Shown here piece by piece: positions 23,067 to 30,276 of a DNA stretch of 33,823 nucleotides. Positions within the stretch are counted from its first letter, which is position 1; the number at the start of each line of letters is the position of its first letter. The stretch is from NCBI GenBank assembly GCA_947303055.1, contig CAMYXV010000011.1, positions 1 to 33,823 of the forward strand, read 5' to 3'. The notes beneath the pieces are model-generated. The model was not told the origin of the DNA and made no database searches. It saw nothing but the letters and a program-made list of their open reading frames with translations. The position numbers were made by a program, and so were the translations under genes. Source of the DNA: an uncultured Bacteroidales bacterium (lineage in GTDB: Bacteria; Bacteroidota; Bacteroidia; Bacteroidales; F082).

Positions 23067-24911
23067 ATGAAACGAGTTATGCACATACTGAACTATTTTG
23101 CGGTTCTGACGATAATGGTGGCTTGCTCCCAACCAACTAAAGTTGAAGCCCCTGAACCTTGTCGAAGCGTCGCAGGGCCGACCCAAGAGTTGGCAGCCAT
23201 TGACACCCTTATGTGGCGGCAGCCGGATAGTGCCTTTGCGATGCTTCAGGAGTTTGCTTCAAGTGCGGCAGCAGATAGTCTGGATGAGTTTAACGGGCAT
23301 TACTGCCAGGTGCTGATTTCGGAGCTGCTGTATAAGAATTATTATAGACAGAGTAACCGAAAGGATCTGCTGAAGGCGGTGGGGTATTTTGATTCCATCG
23401 ATGACGGGTTTTTGGCGGCACGGGCGCATTATATTAATGGTGTGGGGTATGCTGAAAAGGACAGCGTGGTTGAGGCGTGTGGGGAATACCTCTGTGCCTT
23501 GCGGACGATGGAGAGCCATTATCCCGAGAACGAACTGGTGGGCACGAAGGCACGTTTCATGGTTTACACGTACAACCGCCTTGTGGATTTGTTTTCCAGT
23601 CAATATATGCAGGAGCCTGCCATCGTCTGTGGCAAAAAAGCCCTTGTTTTCAATAATATAGAACCAGTTTCTCCTTTCAACCGTTCCAATTTGTTGTATT
23701 ATATAGGGAGACAGTATGACAAGTTGAGCCTATATGATAGTGCAGCATATTATTTCGATGAGGCACTGAAACAATTGCCCGATACGAACAATTTGGTTTT
23801 CAGGGATTTGATTTCAGCCAAGGCTTTGCTGTTTTATAATAAGGGCAAAGGGTTAGAGCCTTCGGTGAATGGTTTGAGGCGTGTAGCGGTTCAAACCACG
23901 GATGAAAAAGAGAAATTGAATCGCTATCTGACTATTGGCTGTATTTATAGTGAAGAGGTACAATTCGATTCAGCGTTGGTTTATTTAACGCCTGTGTTTG
24001 AGGATATGGAGGATGCTGCAAGACAAAAGATTGCGGCGCGGTATCTGTACGAGATATTCCAAAATCAGGGAGACACAGTGAAAGCCGCCCAGTTTTCGAT
24101 GTACATTACGGGAAACACCACTTCGGAAGGGGAAAGCAACAAACAAGTATCGCAGCTCAACGAGCTGTTTCAACAGCATCTGCAATGGGAGCAGGAACGA
24201 GCCGATGCCGAAAGGCAGGGGAAAGTCCGTGTCCAAAGAAACAGGATGATAGTGGCAACAGGCATCCTTGCGGTGTTGGCCGCTCTTACGGCTTGGCTGC
24301 TCCACAGGCGCAAGATGAAAGAGCAACGTGAAGAAGCCAACCAGCAGATAGAGGTTGAGCGTGAAGCACACCGGTTGGAGAGCCAAAAATTGGAAGCCGA
24401 AAGGGAAGCCCATCGTTTGGAGAAAGCGTCGATGTCGGGTCGATTGAAAAAGAGCAACCAGGAAGTGAGGGAATTGAAGGACCAAATCAAACGGCAAGAG
24501 GAGGTGAACGCGAAGCCCCAACAGGCTGAATCGTTCGCCGATGAACCCATCTGCCGCCTCATCTTGGAGCAAGTGCATGAAGGGCAGTTCAAGGCGCAGA
24601 TGGACTGCAAACTTTATAAGGACGCCGCCTTAAGCAAGGAACAGGTGACGGCGTTGCGCGATGCCGCCGACCGCCATTTCAATCTGTTCACCGTCAGGTT
24701 AGCCAAAGCCTATCCCAACCTCACCAAGAACGACCTCGACTATTGCTGCCTCTATCTGCTTGGCCTTTCTGACGCCGACATCTCTGCCCTGATGCAGCGG
24801 GCTTACACCACCGTGAACGACCGAGGCCGCAAAATGAAAGCCATTTTCGGTGCTGAAGAGCCTCTTTCGGTCACTCTCCGAGGCTTCGCGGAGGAATTCA
24901 CATCTAATTGA
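23067..24911 (+). CDS. Membrane-spanning TPR/LuxR-like HTH regulator A
   Basis: The 614-residue protein is a one-component transmembrane regulator. It has a lipobox-like N-terminus (TIMVAC, Cys20), a helical TPR-like region (about 45-350), one transmembrane helix (394-413), a coiled coil of REAHRLE heptads (416-482) and a C-terminal domain (490-614). YPNLTKNDLDYCCLYLLGLS followed by DADISALM and TTVNDRGRKMKAIFG (549-594) matches the LuxR-like HTH of Bacteroidetes TPR regulators. The TPR part should be periplasmic and the HTH cytoplasmic. It lies 13 nt after the ATPase gene. Just downstream is a tandem 10-mer and a promoter for the surface protein at 25018, which I infer it controls. A mosaic paralogue starts at 31101. 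Confidence 0.85.
   Translation: MKRVMHILNYFAVLTIMVACSQPTKVEAPEPCRSVAGPTQELAAIDTLMWRQPDSAFAMLQEFASSAAADSLDEFNGHYCQVLISELLYKNYYRQSNRKDLLKAVGYFDSIDDGFLAARAHYINGVGYAEKDSVVEACGEYLCALRTMESHYPENELVGTKARFMVYTYNRLVDLFSSQYMQEPAIVCGKKALVFNNIEPVSPFNRSNLLYYIGRQYDKLSLYDSAAYYFDEALKQLPDTNNLVFRDLISAKALLFYNKGKGLEPSVNGLRRVAVQTTDEKEKLNRYLTIGCIYSEEVQFDSALVYLTPVFEDMEDAARQKIAARYLYEIFQNQGDTVKAAQFSMYITGNTTSEGESNKQVSQLNELFQQHLQWEQERADAERQGKVRVQRNRMIVATGILAVLAALTAWLLHRRKMKEQREEANQQIEVEREAHRLESQKLEAEREAHRLEKASMSGRLKKSNQEVRELKDQIKRQEEVNAKPQQAESFADEPICRLILEQVHEGQFKAQMDCKLYKDAALSKEQVTALRDAADRHFNLFTVRLAKAYPNLTKNDLDYCCLYLLGLSDADISALMQRAYTTVNDRGRKMKAIFGAEEPLSVTLRGFAEEFTSN
23220..23450 (+). repeat. Recombining repeat block 1 (pairs with 31236-31466)
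   Basis: These 231 nt differ from 31236-31466 at only one position that I can see, including synonymous sites. The sequence on the right then falls abruptly to low identity, which indicates recent gene conversion between regulators A and B. Confidence 0.85.
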
Positions 24912-24954
24912 TTATCGGTACGATAGCGAAAAACCCGTACAAACCCGTACATGG
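24210..24954 (+). repeat. Recombining repeat block 2 (pairs with 32226-32970)
   Basis: These 745 nt match 32226-32970 without indels and with few substitutions. They cover the transmembrane, coiled-coil and HTH part of the regulator and continue past the stop codon into the operator. Confidence 0.85.
24931..24950 (+). promoter_or_regulatory. Tandem 10-bp operator candidate (AAACCCGTAC x2), copy A
   Basis: Two exact head-to-tail copies of AAACCCGTAC lie 10 nt upstream of the -33 element of the T9SS gene promoter. A 10-bp period puts both on the same DNA face, as an activator dimer would need. The same arrangement recurs at 32947. Confidence 0.65.
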
Positions 24955-24959
24955 TTTTG

Positions 24960-24991
24960 CTTGCCATGCGCTGGGGCTTGGTGTAGTTTTG
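24960..24991 (+). promoter_or_regulatory. Promoter for the T9SS beta-propeller gene
   Basis: CTTG (24960-24963), a 20-nt spacer and TAGTTTTG (24984-24991), ending 26 nt before the ATG at 25018. Conserved in spacing with the promoter at 32976. Confidence 0.7.
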
Positions 24992-25017
24992 CCGAAAAAT
25001 TCTAAAAGCTAACGAAT

Positions 25018-26487
25018 ATGAAAACGACAAGATTTTACACCCTGCTTGTGCTCCTGCTGATGGCGGGAGGGGTGACGATGCAAGCACAAACAGTAGATGA
25101 CTTTTGGATGGGAATTGACCCGCCAGCGACAGGTGTTTACTCGCTCATAGAGGATTTCGACGGGAACATTATTGTAGGCGCAACGGGCGTGTACAGTTCT
25201 TCCGACGGTGGAGCAACTTGGAGCCTCATCGGATTGGAAAACAGCGGAATACTGCGCCTATATGAGCATACGGACGGCACTTTGCTGGCTGGAACAAATT
25301 ATGGCGGACATCCTTTGCAAAAAAGAGAAGCCGGCAGCACCGAATGGAAGGCACTGCCCGTTCCTACGATTGCCAATGGCGTTTCAATAGGTGTCACACC
25401 TGACAATTCTTTGCTTTTGGGCACATGGGAAGGCATCTACAAATCAACGGACTGGGATTCGACCTGGACCAATGTCTATGTGGACCATAGTGGGGTTTGT
25501 GAGGTGACAGGGCTGCTAAAACTTAACAACGGTACAATGTTGGCTACAGTTCTTGACCATATCGGCATGGGTATGGGCGGTGTGTTCAAATCAACCGACA
25601 ATGGAGAAACATGGAGTAATATCGGCTTGTCCGACAAATTCCCGTTTTCTCTGGCAAAAAACTCACAAGATGAAATCTATGTGGGTTGCCTTGTCCTTTA
25701 TGATCCGGACAATCCTCAACGCGGTTTCTACAAGTCAAGTGATTACGGGGAAACATGGGAAGAGTTTTTGCCGCATCAGTGCGTTCAGTCGATAACTGTT
25801 GACAATAACGATGTGATTTATGTCAATTTGTATTGTGATGCGTGGGGCAATCCTTTTGGTATTTATCGTTGGGAAAATGGTGATGAATGGTTGTACGGGT
25901 TAGCCGCTGGTATGCCAGACAGGAGAATTGAAAAACAGTTTCTTTCCAGGGATGGCTATCTGTATGCCTTTGGCCAATACGACAATCAAATCTACCGCAG
26001 CCGCAAGTCGGTGTATGAGGAGTTTGAAATAGATGTTGTTGCTTGTCCCGAAAACGGTGGCACGGTTGTAGGTTCAGGGATCTATAATTTTGGTGAGTTT
26101 GCCCATCTTTCTGCTTCAGCAAATGCAAACTACCAGTTTGTCGGCTGGACTAACCAGGACGGCGATACCATTTCAACAGAACAAGAATGTGTTCACATGA
26201 TAGCAAGAGGCGGACAGCTAACGGCGAATTTTGTCAGCATTGACGCTGTGGATGAGACGGAAGGGAAAGCCTTTACACTGTGGCCAAACCCTGCTTCCCA
26301 AACTGTTTACATTGACGGCGTTGAAGTTGATGAGGTGCAGGTTTATAATACGCTTGGGCAGGTGGTGAAGACTATGCGAGGCACGAATGAAATAACTGTG
26401 GCGGAGTTGCCGCAGGGCGTTTATTTGGTGCGGATTGCGGATGCAGAAGGAAAAGTGCTTACGGCTAAGGTGGCGGTGAGTAGATAG
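25018..26487 (+). CDS. T9SS-secreted Asp-box beta-propeller protein with InlB-type repeat
   Basis: The 489-residue protein has a signal peptide (1-24, ending MQAQ). Its beta-propeller region (about 35-330) carries four Asp-box (BNR) motifs: SSDGGATW (61-68), STDWDSTW (143-150), STDNGETW (192-199) and SSDYGETW (240-247). A single InlB-type repeat (about 335-405, with ENGGTVVGSG) and a type A T9SS sorting domain (417-489, from FTLWPNPASQTVYI) follow. Asp-box propellers occur in sialidases and in non-enzymatic binding proteins; sialidase catalytic residues are not evident, so I make no enzymatic claim. It lies 106 nt after regulator A and its operator, and is followed by repeat leader A and the outer-membrane gene at 26559. 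Confidence 0.88.
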   Translation: MKTTRFYTLLVLLLMAGGVTMQAQTVDDFWMGIDPPATGVYSLIEDFDGNIIVGATGVYSSSDGGATWSLIGLENSGILRLYEHTDGTLLAGTNYGGHPLQKREAGSTEWKALPVPTIANGVSIGVTPDNSLLLGTWEGIYKSTDWDSTWTNVYVDHSGVCEVTGLLKLNNGTMLATVLDHIGMGMGGVFKSTDNGETWSNIGLSDKFPFSLAKNSQDEIYVGCLVLYDPDNPQRGFYKSSDYGETWEEFLPHQCVQSITVDNNDVIYVNLYCDAWGNPFGIYRWENGDEWLYGLAAGMPDRRIEKQFLSRDGYLYAFGQYDNQIYRSRKSVYEEFEIDVVACPENGGTVVGSGIYNFGEFAHLSASANANYQFVGWTNQDGDTISTEQECVHMIARGGQLTANFVSIDAVDETEGKAFTLWPNPASQTVYIDGVEVDEVQVYNTLGQVVKTMRGTNEITVAELPQGVYLVRIADAEGKVLTAKVAVSR

Positions 26488-26503
26488 GCTTTTTCGTTAT
26501 TTG

Positions 26504-26559
26504 TACTTACGTGCTAACGTACTTACGAAGTGGGACTTATAGGACAGATAAGACTGATA
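26504..26559 (+). repeat. Leader repeat A: three 8-mers then three 9-mers
   Basis: TACTTACG, TGCTAACG and TACTTACG (26504-26527) are followed, after 5 nt, by GGACTTATA, GGACAGATA and AGACTGATA (26533-26559), directly before the outer-membrane protein start. The tract is preceded by TTTTTCGTTAT. Related copies are at 29010 and 29270. Confidence 0.8.
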
Positions 26560-28913
26560 TGAATATGAGATCAACAAGGATTACAATCTTGCTTGCACTC
26601 CTGATGATGGCGAGAGGGGTGACGATGCAAGCGCAAAACATCAGCGGAAAGGTCGTTGATGAAACCAACCAATCTGTTCCATTTGCGAATGTAGTGCAAA
26701 TGAGCCAGGACTCGGCCTTTTTAAGCGGCTGTGTCACTGATGAAAATGGGGCTTTTCAAATGGGAAAGGCTCAAAACGCGGCCTTGCTGAAGGTATCCTT
26801 TATCGGCTACAAGGACAAGTGGCTTCCGCTTTCGGGAACGCAGACCAGTTTGGGCACCATCCAACTTGACTTTGATGCCGTCAGCCTCAACGAGGTGACC
26901 GTCAGCGCAGGGTTGCCTGATGTTTATATTAAAGGTGACGCGCAAGTGACCACGGTCGAGAACAGCATCCTTGCCGAGGTGGGTGCCGCTGATGATGTTT
27001 TGGGCAAGATTCCGGGCATCAACAAGAGTCAAGGTAAACTAGAGGTTTTCGGCAAAGGAGAGCCCTTGATTTATATCAATGGGCGGCAGGTCCGCGACCG
27101 TAGTGAACTGGAGCAACTCGACGCCAAGGATATTCAGCGCGTGGAACTGGTAACCAACCCAGGGGCACGATATGATGCCACGGTGGGAGCAGTGGTGCGC
27201 ATTGTCACCAAGAAAGACCCCAATGAGGGCTTGGGTGTAGATGTGCGCTCATCGGTTTATCAGTCGGCGGACAACACCGACTTGCGTGACATCGTGAGTC
27301 TCAACTATCGCAAGAAAGGTTGGCAATTGTTGGCCACCGTCGATTATAGGGATGTGAAAACATTGACACATGCCGATTTCATTCAAGAAAACAGATTGGA
27401 AGATGATTGGCTGTTGCAAAACAACATGACGGAAGACATCAGGAATGCACGGGTCTCCAGCGTGTTTGAGGCCAACTATTCCTTTGGCTCCGAAAACATC
27501 ATAGGTGTACGTTACAGTCCAACTTTCTGGGCGATGATGAACGACTCCTTGCACCTTAATAGCACCGTTGAGATGAACGGGGCTTATTACGACCAATGGG
27601 AAAGCCGCCAACAGTTGCGGTATGACTATGACATAAGTCACCGTGTCAATGCCTTCTATCTCGGCAAATTGGGAAACACATCCATCGACTTCAACGCCGA
27701 CTATCTCAACAACGGCCAGACCATTTATAACAACTGCATTGAGTACAGCAGTGAATGGGATGACCGCATCATCCAATCGAAAAACCCAGTCAAGAACAAT
27801 CTTCTTGCAGGAAAACTGACATTTGCCACGCCATTATGGGGAGGTGAAATCACGTATGGAAGTCAGGCCTCGTTCACCTCTCGCCGCGATGACTATATCA
27901 GTCTTTCGGAGTTTACCGAGACATCGTTAATCAGAATCCAAGACCGTAACCTTGCCGCTTTTGTGGAATACAGCCGTACGGTTCCCTTCAGCGAAACTGT
28001 TATAGGCTCGTTTGCCATAGGCTGCCGTTACGAACACGCCGCCTATAATTATTACGAGCAGGATCTTCTTGTTGATGACCAAAGCAAAAGATTCAACAAC
28101 ATCTTTCCATCAGCCTCTTTCAGCATCAAGACCAATGAAATACAACTGATGGCCAACTATTCTGCCAAAACGCATCGTCCTTCGTATTATCATCTGCGTA
28201 ATTCGGTGGAATACGCTAACCGCTTTCTGTTGCAAACCGGAAACCCGTATTTGGAACCAAGCATAACTCACGATATTTTGCTGTTGGCCAACTGGAGGTT
28301 TTTGAGTTTTACCGCTGATTATCAGCATAACATCAATGTCATTATGGGAGAATGGATGGAACCATCGGAAAGCGACCCAAGAATCATCATCAATAGGCCT
28401 GTCAACTACGATAAGATGCCAACATTGTATTTATCGTTGACGGCTTCCCCGAAGATTGGGATTTGGAATCCTCGATGGGTTGTTGAGTTGAGCAAGCAAT
28501 GGTTCTCTCTTGAGAATCAAGACAATGCCATTGATTTTGGGAAGCCTTTGTTCCGTGCCAGATGGAACAATATGGTTTCTTTTCCCCATGGGTGGTATTT
28601 GGATGCAGACTTTTCCTTTTCGGGGAAAGGATATTATTCAGGAATCTATTACTGCAACAGAAATGTGTGGATTTGTGATTTGGCAGTCAGGAAGTCATTT
28701 CTTGAAGGCAATCTAAACCTGACGCTTGGTGTTTCAGACCTCTTCAATCAGGCTGTCAATAGCATCAATGTATATTGGCCTACTGTTAGTTTTGAGAAAT
28801 ATGCCAAATACGATTCACGCGAAATCTACCTGACCGTGCGCTACCGCCTGAAGGCCAAGACAAGCAAGTATCGTGGAAGTTTGGCGGGAGAGGAAGAAAG
28901 ACAAAGGTTGTGA
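26559..28913 (+). CDS. TonB-receptor-like outer-membrane protein with carboxypeptidase-regulatory domain (paralogue A)
   Basis: The product is 784 residues from the ATG at 26559 (MNMRSTRI...; a second ATG at 26565 is equally possible). Signal peptide ends TMQAQ. A CarboxypepD_reg domain (about 27-115, with SGKVVDETNQSVPFANV) precedes a plug-like domain (about 120-220: VTTVENSILAEVGAADDVLG, YINGRQVRDR, RVELVTNPGARYDATVG). A large beta-barrel fills the rest, as in the OMP_b-brl_3 (PF14905) receptors. No recognisable TonB box or ligand motif is seen. The N-terminal 220 residues are close to identical with the gene at 33088. No SusD partner is adjacent. The leader repeat A lies between the T9SS gene and its start. 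Longer in-frame readings from 26511 would include that leader. Confidence 0.88.
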   Translation: MNMRSTRITILLALLMMARGVTMQAQNISGKVVDETNQSVPFANVVQMSQDSAFLSGCVTDENGAFQMGKAQNAALLKVSFIGYKDKWLPLSGTQTSLGTIQLDFDAVSLNEVTVSAGLPDVYIKGDAQVTTVENSILAEVGAADDVLGKIPGINKSQGKLEVFGKGEPLIYINGRQVRDRSELEQLDAKDIQRVELVTNPGARYDATVGAVVRIVTKKDPNEGLGVDVRSSVYQSADNTDLRDIVSLNYRKKGWQLLATVDYRDVKTLTHADFIQENRLEDDWLLQNNMTEDIRNARVSSVFEANYSFGSENIIGVRYSPTFWAMMNDSLHLNSTVEMNGAYYDQWESRQQLRYDYDISHRVNAFYLGKLGNTSIDFNADYLNNGQTIYNNCIEYSSEWDDRIIQSKNPVKNNLLAGKLTFATPLWGGEITYGSQASFTSRRDDYISLSEFTETSLIRIQDRNLAAFVEYSRTVPFSETVIGSFAIGCRYEHAAYNYYEQDLLVDDQSKRFNNIFPSASFSIKTNEIQLMANYSAKTHRPSYYHLRNSVEYANRFLLQTGNPYLEPSITHDILLLANWRFLSFTADYQHNINVIMGEWMEPSESDPRIIINRPVNYDKMPTLYLSLTASPKIGIWNPRWVVELSKQWFSLENQDNAIDFGKPLFRARWNNMVSFPHGWYLDADFSFSGKGYYSGIYYCNRNVWICDLAVRKSFLEGNLNLTLGVSDLFNQAVNSINVYWPTVSFEKYAKYDSREIYLTVRYRLKAKTSKYRGSLAGEEERQRL

Positions 28914-29009
28914 GGAATCTGCTAAATATAATAAGTCATCGAAAGCCTTGGCCGCTCTATCGGCGACAAGGGGTGGTTTGAGGCTTTCTTTGGCTTTTTT
29001 CGGTATGCG

Positions 29010-29058
29010 TGTTATCGTGCTAACGACGGTGGGACTAATAGGACAGATAAGACTAATA
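29010..29058 (+). repeat. Leader repeat B: two 8-mers then three 9-mers
   Basis: TGTTATCG and TGCTAACG (29010-29025) are followed by GGACTAATA, GGACAGATA and AGACTAATA (29032-29058). It precedes the small lipoprotein start at 29064 with the same spacing as copy A before its gene. Confidence 0.75.
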
Positions 29059-29063
29059 GTAAT

Positions 29064-29242
29064 ATGAAGACAACAAGGATATTCGCCCTGATGGCGGTTT
29101 TTTGGCTGGATGCCGGGAAGGAAGAGACAAGGAATTGCCGCAAATGCCTGCTAGTGTTGACACCTCGGAATTCGATGAGGCTTATTATGAACGGATGCGG
29201 GTGTTTGAGAGGTTGTGTCCGGATGTGGAGCTGGATAAGTGA
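29064..29242 (+). pseudogene. Small lipoprotein gene broken by a 1-bp deletion in a T tract
   Basis: The ATG at 29064 begins MKTTRIFALMAVF in one frame. From about 29103 the neighbouring frame reads LAGCREGRDKELPQMPASVD and ends ...RMRVFERLCPDVELDK with a TGA at 29240-29242. The break falls in TTTTTT (29098-29103). With seven T the frame would be intact: a 59-residue lipoprotein with lipobox FLAGC. The shared-frame reading through the deletion would instead be 81 residues with no recognisable domain. Either this is a real frameshift, a phase-variable tract or a sequencing error. It follows leader repeat B and lies between surface genes. I do not recognise the mature protein. Confidence 0.6.
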
Positions 29243-29269
29243 AGGGGGATTGGATTTTTTCGTTATGTG

Positions 29270-29293
29270 TGCTTACGTGCTAACGTGCTTACG
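29270..29293 (+). repeat. Leader repeat C: three tandem 8-mers
   Basis: TGCTTACG, TGCTAACG and TGCTTACG occupy 29270-29293, preceded by TTTTTTCGTTATG as in copy A. The 9-mer part is missing and GAAACC-containing coding sequence follows at 29302. Confidence 0.8.
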
Positions 29294-29301
29294 AAGGGGC
29301 T

Positions 29302-29538
29302 ATGAGTGAAACCAAGGATTCTGAATTATTCATTTATCCCAATCCGGCAAAGGAAAAGGTGACGATAGAAGGTATTGAGGCTTCCGAAGTGCAGGTCTAC
29401 AATGTCCTCGGGCAGTTGGTGAAGACCGTACGCGATGCGAATGAAATCAGTGTGGCTGGTTTGGCGGAAGGGGTTTATTTGGTGAGGATTAGTGATAAGG
29501 AAGGAAGAATCTTTATGGAGAAGGTGATGGTGAGGTGA
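29302..29538 (+). pseudogene. Stranded T9SS type A sorting domain (78 residues)
   Basis: The frame encodes only a T9SS C-terminal sorting domain: LFIYPNPAKEKVTIEGIEA, VQVYNVLGQLVKTV and GVYLVRISDKEGR, ending KVMVR. It resembles the end of the protein at 25018. There is no signal peptide and no passenger domain, so it cannot be exported as such and is most likely the remnant of a larger T9SS substrate gene, the rest of which was lost by recombination at leader repeat C. The start is arbitrary. The gene could also be a donor module for recombination. Confidence 0.7.
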
Positions 29539-29546
29539 CTCCCGCG

Positions 29547-29586
29547 GCCTTCGGCCACCCCTTCTTAGAGTGGGAAGGGCGGCTGG
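29547..29586. other. Imperfect GC-rich hairpin after the stranded sorting domain
   Basis: CCCTTC and GAAGGG (with neighbouring GGCC/GGC bases) can form an imperfect stem of about 6-9 bp around TTAGAGTG. There is no T tract, so it is a weak terminator candidate or a fragment of a dispersed repeat. Confidence 0.3.
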
Positions 29587-29664
29587 GGATGCGCCTAAAT
29601 GACAGAAAGCTAATTAGAAACGATTCTAAATTACGATGCTTTATTAAAAATTTTGATGCAACCT

Positions 29665-29695
29665 ATTGGCAGTAATAAAAATGTTCGTAATTTTG
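29665..29695 (+). promoter_or_regulatory. Promoter for a candidate short RNA
   Basis: ATTG (29665-29668), a 19-nt spacer and TAATTTTG (29688-29695). No coding frame starts on the plus strand after it, and a terminator follows 38 nt downstream. Confidence 0.6.
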
Positions 29696-29701
29696 CAGCC
29701 G

Positions 29702-29765
29702 AGTTCATCTCTCATTTGAGAGAAGGAAATCGAAAAACGCGTAACCTAGAAGTTGCGCGTTTTTT
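29702..29765 (+). ncRNA. Candidate short RNA of about 64 nt
   Basis: A transcript starting about 7 nt after the -7 element would have a hairpin TCTCTC-ATTT-GAGAGA (29708-29723), a short A-rich linker and the terminator at 29733-29765. It contains no start codon followed by a usable frame that I could find. It lies between the convergent sorting-domain fragment and the BECR-like gene, with its 3' end 4 nt from the stop of the latter. No known RNA family is recognised. Confidence 0.45.
29733..29765. terminator. Bidirectional 13-bp intrinsic terminator
   Basis: AAAAACGCGTAAC (29733-29745) pairs with GTTGCGCGTTTTT (29752-29764), with one G-U pair and loop CTAGAA. T tracts are present on both strands, so it can end the short RNA on the plus strand and the DUF3800/BECR operon on the minus strand. 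Confidence 0.8.
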
Positions 29766-29768
29766 GCT

Positions 29769-30275
29769 TTACATTAGAGTACTCATCCTTCGCTTATACT
29801 TCTTGTCCATTTTGTTTCTTGCTGCGTCTTTTCCCTCCATGTAATATGCCGTCAACATATAATACTCATCTTTGTTGCGCAATGGTTCAAGAACAATCAC
29901 ATATTGTTCGTCCACATCGTAGATGTATGTCCTTATGCCTTGGGGTTCCTGAATAGAGAATACCTTCATGTTGTCTTTCTTCGATTCCTCAATGTGAAAC
30001 TTTATCCAATGAAGACGTCTTGAACGTTGCATGTCGAACTCTCTTTTGTTGATGCTCTTATCGGTTATCATGGTAGTGAGGTGACGGAAGAAACGCTCCA
30101 TGGTGTCCTCTCCATCAGCGGTAGTGGGATTGATTCTCTTCGTCCTGAATGCGAAATTAGGATTTTCGGCTATATCGCGATTGAAGATGCGCTTTAGGGA
30201 TTCCGTCCTTTGGATTTCCGTATAGGCCACCAAATCGAGCAGCTCATTGTAAACTTTAATCAGATTGTGTGGCAT
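29769..30275 (-). CDS. Candidate BECR-type nuclease (PBECR-like), second gene of a DUF3800 cassette
   Basis: The 168-residue protein has no signal peptide. An N-terminal helical region (about 1-75) precedes a segment FDMQRSRRLHWIKFHIEE (80-97), a strand pair and YVIVLEPLRNKDEYYMLTAYY (125-145), then a very basic tail. The D-x-x-R-x-x-R-x-x-W pattern followed by a viv-strand and LTAYY is how I remember phage-associated BECR-fold ribonucleases (barnase/EndoU/colicin-RelE-like) looking; this is recognition by eye and could be wrong. If right, it would cut RNA and act as a toxin or phage-defence effector. The ATG lies 1 nt after the stop of the DUF3800 gene, so the two are translationally coupled. 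Confidence 0.6.
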   Translation of the reverse strand: MPHNLIKVYNELLDLVAYTEIQRTESLKRIFNRDIAENPNFAFRTKRINPTTADGEDTMERFFRHLTTMITDKSINKREFDMQRSRRLHWIKFHIEESKKDNMKVFSIQEPQGIRTYIYDVDEQYVIVLEPLRNKDEYYMLTAYYMEGKDAARNKMDKKYKRRMSTLM

Positions 30276-30276
30276 G

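Noticed and set aside
24170-24610. Minus-strand reading frames in both regulators (also 32186-32626)
   Set aside because: They arise from the shared coiled-coil sequence and occur in both copies only because the plus strand is duplicated.
29064-29309. 81-residue plus-strand frame read straight through the T6 tract
   Set aside because: The product after the signal is unlike a protein (Cys/Trp/Arg-rich random pattern), while the neighbouring frame ends as an acidic lipoprotein.
29653-29956. Plus-strand short frames around the short-RNA candidate
   Set aside because: No domain, no start signal and they overlap the terminator and the complement of the BECR-like gene.
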